Below are positions 57,230-64,000 of a DNA stretch of 64,000 nucleotides, in pieces. The translations under genes and the position numbers were made by a program. The DNA comes from Termitomyces sp. T153 (taxonomy: Eukaryota > Basidiomycota > Agaricomycetes > Agaricales > Lyophyllaceae). Each line of letters begins with the position of its first letter. The stretch's first letter is position 1. The notes beneath the pieces are model-generated. The model worked only from the letters and a program-made list of their open reading frames with translations, was not told where the DNA came from and ran no database searches. The stretch covers positions 62,001-126,000 of the forward strand of contig JACKQL020000023.1 of assembly GCA_018296165.2 (NCBI GenBank). The letters are read 5' to 3'.

Positions 57230-59980
57230 TGCAGACATTATTTGTGAGGCTGTGTATAGTAGCAGTGGTTTCATGGAAAATCACTTGGTTTGGCAAAGTG
57301 TCAGTAGCTCAGACCCTTGAACTATTAAGAGGATTTGAGGTGGGATGGGCTGCAGTGTCAGCAAGCATCAACCATGCATGTGATGGAATATGGGCTGAGT
57401 CCTTGAGTGAAACAGCAGGAATAGATGAGACATTGAGAAATGGTTTCTGATACCAGCTGTAGATCAACAATCATCAGTTATTCCAAAGGTTTTATTAAAG
57501 ATTGATCCATACTAAGAGTGTACAAGTCCAATCTGAAACTTTGATCCAAGACTTTGTGACTGATATAACACATGAAAGTAGTGCCAACATGGAATGCAAA
57601 TGTTGAGGCCCATTATACAGTCACAGATATACTGATTGTCTAGCAAATAGTGATGTAATGATGGGTTGTTGTACCAAGCCTCATCACCTTGAAAAGTTGT
57701 TTGACTTGATGCCCTCAGCCATTGACAAGACACAGCAACCATTGAGTTGATATATATGCATTATCATTTGCAAAATCATTCATTGCATGCTAATTATTTC
57801 AAGTAATAAGAACAGATTTGAATAGAATGGAGGATGGAAAATGGGGGCTCACTCTGTCTTCACCATTCTTCCAGTTGAAACCAACTTCCTTGCAAAAAAC
57901 AAAAGCATATCCTGACTACATGAAGATAATAATGCATAAGTGAACTGAACCAAGTTTTGAGACCTAATGGAAGTTGTACCACTTCAGCCTTGTACATTAA
58001 GCTTTGCTCCATCTGTTGACAGGCAGTATGAAGAGCAAATGGTCCAGCATATTCTTGTAGCTGAGAAAGTGGACCAGGAAATACTTCCTCAATCTCACAT
58101 TCATGTTGCCATCAAGAGGACTTGACAATCAAATCAGCAAGAACTTACATGAGAGTAACATGTCACTCACAAACACACAGAAGATCTAGTGCAGTCTGTT
58201 CTTCTGTATGCTCATTCAAAAAGTCAAAGAGTTGCCTTAGACTGGTCTTGGCACTGACAGAAGCTTTGGTTATTCTGTCCTTGGCTTCAACATGGCCAGT
58301 TGTGTGAATGCCTGCTGTGAAGATAGTATAAACCCAGGCCCATCCCCAGCACTCACAGCAAGGATACCACTTGTGTTGTAGATAGTCATGCATAGATGGA
58401 TACTCATTGCATAGATTGCTCCAAAGACAATCAAACTTGCTGGGTGAAACTGCTTGGTAGACTCTCCAGAACTAATCCATAAAAGCACTTGAAGCTCCAA
58501 GTGAACCAAGAGACTGACAAGCCCAAGCTAAAATGTTGTTCTGTGCATGATAGAGACAATAGATATAGCTTGACATGGGGCATAGCTCAGGGACAACACA
58601 AATGAGGGCTTAATTCTTGTCAGATGCAACAACTTTTGGCATGCCAACATGCTTGAGATATGCATGCAAAACCCATGCTAATGTTGGCTTGTCCTCATTG
58701 GCATAAAGAGCATACCATAAATTCCTCAACTTGCCAAAAGAGTCAATTGTAATGCCAATATTGAGGATATAACCACAGAAATTTTGATTGTAGGAATTGT
58801 CATTGATGAGAATATCACCATGTCAAATACCAACAGCATGCTGTTTGTCAGATTGCCACCATACTCTATCAATAGTACCATGTTCATCTGCCTTGAATTC
58901 ATACTTCCAATTGTTATCCTGTTCCATCACTTCAAGGAATCCGAATATGGACATGAAATCCCCACCCATAGCAGCAATCTCTTCCTGAGCTTCATGGCAT
59001 GTATTTGTCAGAATGTTGGAGATCTGTTGTGGTACAAGTGCTTTTGCAAACTGAGGCATGGTATTTTTGATCTTTGAAACTTGGTGGCAAGAAAGGTTTG
59101 GGACAGATGCAAGATCTGCAACAATCTTCTTCTGCTCCCCCATTGGCAGCTATGCAACCACATCACTGACAGGAATACTCCAATTATGGTTGTGGTCAAA
59201 GGAAGCAAGGCTAATATACCAGCCACCAGGAGTTCAGCATAAGTTAACATGAGCATGGCACCCAACTCACAATGACTCTCCATGTCAATGGTCAGATGGA
59301 TTTATAGCAAGTGAATGCTTTGGATTGTGTTCAGATTGTTGGTTGCATCAGATAGTGATACAAGTGATGATGCCCTCTTTATTAGTCTTGGTCTAGTGCT
59401 TCATCCACTTGTGACCAAGAAATTCCTGGTAATGGTAGACAGCATCCCACCCCTCCTCCCATGTCTTGTAAGTACTTCCAACACTGGGAATATCATCAAG
59501 AACTATGATCTGTTGCTCTGCTGGCAATGGTGATCTCTTTTGGGACTGGGATTTTGACTGTGTCAAGGTGGTATCATTGAGGATTGTGATGTGTTGCTCT
59601 GGTGGTGATGGGAATCTCTTGGGAGGATACAATCATACTTTTTTAGGCTCAGAGACAATCTCTATAGATTCAGAATGATGACATTTGTTGGACAGATTAG
59701 AAGAGAAGTCAGTGTCATCATCTGAAATGACAATGATTTCATGCAATGGACCAGTACTAATAGAATCCAATTTGACAGGATCTGTATCAATTGCAACTAA
59801 ATAATATGGTTATTTTCTGCCATTGTACATGAGTAGATGGGACTTATATGGTAGAAACTCATCATCATTGGAGCCTTTACAAGCATCAATTGTCTTAAGG
59901 TAACCAAGAAGGGGAACCAATGAGAAAATGTCAGGCTTTGGGGATGCTAATGGATAGCTTCCACCACTGAATGTTACAAA
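57230..59980 (-). pseudogene. MULE-type transposase (inactivated)
   Basis: Mutator-like DDE transposase, read down the minus strand. A linker has IVISDDDTDFSSNLSNKCHH near 59,720. A FAR1-like N-terminal piece has VGSTYKTWEEGWDAVYHYQE near 59,450. The core lies at about 59,140-58,160: VWWQSDKQHAVGI, then DILINDNSYNQNFCGY with the first Asp near 58,800, then KHVGMPKVVASDKN with the second Asp near 58,640, a CLYHAQNNILAWA-type His block near 58,540, and CNEYPSMHDYLQHKWYP near 58,390. Conserved stretches follow to about 57,230. Several stop codons interrupt it. CpG is absent throughout. Confidence 0.75.
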
Positions 59981-60287
59981 AACGTGAATAGGATGAGAGC
60001 CCTAAAAATAATCAATACAATCACAAGCCATGAAAAGACAGGATATCATACCAAGGGGATGAATATATAATAATCAATATACAAGAAAAGCTATTTGTAA
60101 TGCAAGAACAAGAGCTATTATACAAGATGGTGGACTGTAACAATTCTTCAGTAGACATCTGAGGACATGGGAACACGACAAATAATTGATAACAGAAAAG
60201 CACTTACTGACAAAGTATCACATGCAAATTTGTGATAGCAGATGCATTGCAAAAGATCTTTATCTCGCAACTGTAATGGGGCAGCTC

Positions 60288-61377
60288 TCAATCAGCAAAT
60301 TGGCTCCATCCTACCAGGATCTTTGAAATATGACATACAAAATCATGGGCAGCCACACCACAGCTGCCCAAGCTAACTCCTGTTCTGGCTTGACAAGGCC
60401 ACAAAACTTCATTGATAACTGTTGGAAGAGGAAATCCAGTGCTAACAAAAACCCAATGAAGGATTTGTAACATGTTGGGGTCAGCGCAAATGCTGAGAGA
60501 GTTTGCATGCCGGAGTTTTCCAGGCATCAGCACAAATGCAGAGTAATATCCATTTGTACAGGATAAGAATGCAATCAGTTTTACATTTGTGTTTAGAAAA
60601 CAATATCAAAGAGTGTCAATTTCAGAACTAATGATTTTAGATTTGGTGCAATAAAGAAGCCTTGCATTGGTCAAAAAATGAGTTGGAAGATATAAATGAG
60701 ATGGTGAGCTGTAGAGAAGCCAAAAGCTCATGCCACGAGCATAATACATAATTTCAGCAAGAGCATTCATAACATCTTCATTGATGTATGTTTCACCAAG
60801 GAAATCACCCAGTCTCCAGAGAGGTACATGATCGCTCTGGATCCCCAACAGATAGGAAAATATAGGTTGATCTAAGAAGTGATCAAGCTCACTTGGAATC
60901 AGTGAGTTCAAACTTGAAAGGTGTCATGCAAGCTGTGAAGCAGTTTCAACAATGGACTGATTGGTACAAATGCCCTTCAACAAGTTGATCTAATCCATTC
61001 ATCAGCTTTCCTCTTGAAGTGAAGTGTGCTGAAGGAAGAAAGTTGAATTACCTTCAAAAAATGGTATAGGTGCTTGTAATCCTTCTTTCCAGACCTAAAA
61101 CTGACTGTAACAGAACACCATCCTTGAGCATAAGCTGCTTCCATGTCACACGAGATGGAAAGGATACATTTGAGAGGTGAGCAATGTCATCCGGGAGTAA
61201 CAATGTCAAAAAAGCACTGGCTGGTGCATCATGATTGAAGACATATGAGAAGTGAGAGCAGTCGGTGATAGCTCTGGGATAGTTCAATTCCTGAGTCCGA
61301 CAGAAGGTTAATGCTGTGAAAAATTCCGCTGAATAGAGAGCTGTAGCAGGAGGTGATGAATATGCATTGAAGTCGGC
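60288..61377 (-). pseudogene. Transposon-linked Ulp1/C48-type protease region
   Basis: The N-terminal part starts at ATG 61377 (MADFNAYSSPPATALYSAEF) and extends to about 61,054, still in one frame and with CpG present. Further fragments are SYLLGIQSDHVPLWRLGDFL, then GETYINEDVMNALAEI and YLPTHFLTNARLLY (60,870-60,620), and HANSLSICADPNMLQILHWV to ARTGVSLGSCGVAAHDFVCH (60,510-60,320). GSCGVAA resembles the nucleophile-Cys block of SUMO-protease-like C48 peptidases. The catalytic His could not be placed with certainty. It lies directly upstream of the MULE transposase on the same strand, so it is probably part of the same element. Whether it was one protein or two is unclear. Confidence 0.6.
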
Positions 61378-61404
61378 CATTGCACAAGAGCGACAAGACA
61401 ACAA

Positions 61405-62259
61405 CGTACCATACCCTTCTTATTTAATGTCTCATAATCCTCAACTCATGATGAATGTAACCAAAACAGATAGGTGGTTGTTCTAGCAACAAGTCCGTAA
61501 GTTGAAGCCGACAAATGGAAGATGTCAGGAAATATACACTAATTTTCAAGATCTGGTCAGCCACAGTATGGTCCAATCAGATAAGCAGTAGCACATTGCA
61601 AGTGCGTTTATAGGCTATTTTGTTATCCTTGTTGACGTTAGACGCCGAGAAAATGACAACGGAACATTGATGCTTGCTTTGAAGGCTTCAATCCTAACAT
61701 TAGATGCTACGAGTAGGTGAAAGCTGAAGCAAATGAGTATTGAGAATGGCAGTTCATATATTCGAAGATGAGTGAACAGCAAACTCACTGAAGAGCTTGA
61801 TCCCAAATGATACTAAGTCTTATTCTGCCAACAGTCGAGGAAAACCGCTTGAACATCGTTCCGAAGTTGAATTACGAACGCAATGGTATTATGTTCAATG
61901 TATGGACATACACGTTGGTCAGGACTGACACAATGATCTCGTATTCGATGTACGGTGTACGTTGTATAGCTGAGGGAAGTAATTTACTTTGTCACGTTAT
62001 GTGACATGGGTTCATGGCGTTCACAAATAGAATTAGCCTACTGCCAGTTTCATGCTGTTGTCATATGCTGTTCTTCAAGTTTGATCTCCCCACATTTTCG
62101 GCTTCAGTGGTTTCAGATCCATCATTGAGGGGCTTCTCCATTATATGGATCATGATTCAAATATTCACCGCTCGGTGGTTGCCTGGTAAATGACCACGTA
62201 TATAGATGACTCGCTTACTAGTACATAGATTCTCGCATTTCTTTACAACATTGCCCAGC
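61405..62259. other. Intergenic region upstream of the nitronate monooxygenase gene
   Basis: CpG is again frequent from about 61.2 kb. Two short frames (61615-61806 minus and 61807-62004 plus) show no motif. No transposon end could be defined. Confidence 0.4.
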
Positions 62260-63968
62260 ATGTCTTCATCCCAGTCTATCTTCTCAACACCCCTCACAAG
62301 GTTGTTCCAAATCAACCATCCCGTTATGCTCGCTGGGTATTTCACGAAGCCCTTTTCGTAAACAGTAAATAGTAACTATGTCGTCAGTATGAACATCGCA
62401 GCAGGCCCAAGACTCGCTGCTGCCGTCACGAATGCAGGCAAGCTAATGATAACCACACCAATTCTAGAACGCCTTCATTCATGTATCGTAGGAGGAGTTG
62501 GCGTCATTGGAGGCGTTCTCCAGAGTCCAAAGTTTCTTCGGGGTTCGCTTGATGAACTCAAGAGCTATCTCGAGGATAAGAGTGGACCTTTCGGTGTCGA
62601 CCTTCTGCTTCCCCAGGTTGGGGGTAGTGCAAAAAAAACAAATGTTTGTCGTCGAGTCTTTCAGTTCGCGATTCTTTTTCCTGATTAACTTTCTTGACTA
62701 GAGGGATTACGCAGATGGCCAGCTTCCAAAGCTCATTGATGTAATAATCAGGGGCAAGGCATCGTTGTTTGTCTGCGCAGTCGGCGTTCCACCCAAATGG
62801 GCAGTCGAAAAGCTGCATGCTGCTGGTATTCCTGTCATGAAGTGAGCCTAGTCAAGTCTTGTGTTGGTAGATGAGGTTGACTTATCCTTTCATTAGCATG
62901 GTCGGACACCCAAAGGTTTGGGCTTCCAAGTGACAGTTGGATCACAGACTTGACCTGACACTTTCTCTACCGATCCCTAGCATGTTCCCAAGACCCTTGC
63001 TTAAGGTCGATTCTTGCGCGAAACCGATGTGAAGCAATTTTTCAATGTTTATATATTGCCATTGCAGGTGTCGATAGCATCTGTGCCCAAGGCGGAGAGG
63101 GAGGGGGACACACTGGGGATACGGCCTTTTCTATTCTTATACCCGCAGTTGTGGACGCTTGCAAAGGCAGAACCAGCCCCCTGACGGGTGAGCCCATCGT
63201 TGTTGTGGCAGCCGGAGGCATTGCCGATGGTCGCGGTTTAGCTGCTTCCCCTCGCGTCAGTCTTACTCCTTTGAGTATGGATTTCGGGGATGACTCACGT
63301 TCCATTTCTAGGTATGGTGCCTCAGGCGTGTGGGTAGGAACACGGTTTTTAGCTAGTGTGGAAGCTGGTGCTCCCAAGAGACACAAGGAGATGGTCCTTA
63401 CTGCTGATTACAATGATGTGACTCGCACTTTGATATACTCTGGGCGCCCTATGAGTGTGCGGAAGACAGCGTACGTCGTAGACTGGTGGGTTTTTGCCTT
63501 CGTGCTTTCGTTTTGACTGCGACTTCATTGGATGCAGGGAGTCAAACAGACGGGCCGAGATGTGTGCTTTGTTGGCAGAAGGGAAAGTCCCTCACGAAAT
63601 TGAGCTCCTAAGTCATCCGGACAAGTCAATTCCCGGTTTTGCATGTGAGTTATATTATATCTAGCCTCACCCGTCTCGTCAAAAGTGCCTTCTGATCACT
63701 CCTTTCCCACAGGGGTCATGGGACGTGTTGCGGGGTCTATCAACGTGCGTCTATCTTTCTGGTGATAAAACAAAAGTATTGGCGATGACTATCCTGATTC
63801 ATGTTCGTAGGACATCAAACCTGCGAAAGAAATGTGAGTCTCTTGCACCCTCGAAGCTAGCTCACTAAGTTGATTTTGCTTGCCGCCTTTGGAAGAGTAG
63901 ACGAGCTTGTAACTACTGCAGCAGCCAGCTTGAAAAATGTTCAAGGTCGGGTATGCGCAAGGTTGTAA
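62260..63968 (+). pseudogene. Nitronate monooxygenase (2-nitropropane dioxygenase family), probably inactive
   Basis: FMN-dependent enzymes of this family oxidise alkyl nitronates. The start is ATG 62260 (MSSSQSIFSTPLTRLFQINH), followed by short introns. Visible blocks: NIAAGPRLAAAVTNAG, GVGVIGG, GPFGVDLLLPQVGGSAKKTN, LFVCAVGVPPKWAVEKLHAA, the FMN-phosphate block ICAQGGEGGGHTGD near 63,090, VVVAAGGIADGRGLAA, YGASGVWVGTRFLASVEAGA and TLIYSGRPMSVRKT. One intron uses a GC donor (about 62,438-62,491). Two problems suggest decay: an in-frame TAA near 63,002, just after HVPKTLA, and a splice near 63,256 that does not keep the frame with usual borders. The last exon ends VCARL-stop at 63,968. Sequencing error remains possible. 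Confidence 0.75.
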
Positions 63969-64000
63969 TTTTATTCGATTGATCTCCATTCCCTAAACGG

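Noticed and set aside
1..64000. A new multigene defence or biosynthetic system
   Set aside because: Host genes are standard housekeeping or single enzymes, and the rest is transposon sequence; nothing in the window supports a coordinated novel cluster.

Overview
This 64 kb window is nuclear DNA from a filamentous basidiomycete, most likely an agaricomycete (mushroom-forming) fungus. The evidence is dense short-intron genes (introns of about 45-60 bp with GT..AG borders), a class of cytochrome P450 and CE16 esterase typical of the group, and a heavy load of Ty1/copia, Ty3/gypsy, Tc1/mariner, pogo-like and MULE-like transposons.

Layout: (1) 1-3,924, host genes: the 3' end of POL1 (DNA polymerase alpha catalytic subunit) and a complete WASP-family actin regulator. 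(2) About 4.5-24.0 kb, a CpG-poor transposon block: a pogo-like relic with a gypsy chromodomain fragment, a Tc1/mariner element with long TIRs and a duplicated 3' end, a minus-strand copia element (Copia-1, exact 5-bp TSD) carrying a nested LTR-like insertion, a gypsy relic, and a plus-strand copia element (Copia-2) with an inverted internal segment. (3) 24.05-32.25 kb, a compact housekeeping island: DBR1, SF3B2/CUS1, a GGA-type VHS-GAT adaptor, mitochondrial ribosomal protein uS8m and RPN9. (4) 32.75-34.4 kb, a decayed cytochrome P450. (5) About 34.8-49.9 kb, a second CpG-poor block: unidentified repeats, a short non-autonomous LTR element, and a gypsy element with duplicated 5' ends. (6) 51.07-52.19 kb, a secreted GDSL/CE16 esterase. 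(7) 52.3-61.4 kb, a third block: Copia-3 (exact 5-bp TSD, interrupted by a gypsy gag piece) and a MULE-like transposon carrying a Ulp1/C48-type protease region. (8) 62.26-63.97 kb, a nitronate monooxygenase gene with an apparent nonsense codon.

The host genes act in DNA replication, actin nucleation, splicing and lariat turnover, trans-Golgi sorting, mitochondrial translation, protein degradation and secreted carbohydrate deacetylation; apart from the adjacency of two splicing genes they form no obvious pathway. The strongest unusual signal is base composition. CpG is almost absent from the transposon blocks and normal in the genes. In Copia-3, the LTR nearest a host gene keeps about a dozen CpGs that its sister LTR has lost, almost entirely as C-to-T or G-to-A changes. 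I found no CRISPR array, rRNA or convincing tRNA, and no clearly novel multigene system. The most system-like novelty is the protease-transposase arrangement of the MULE-like element. All exon borders were read by eye.
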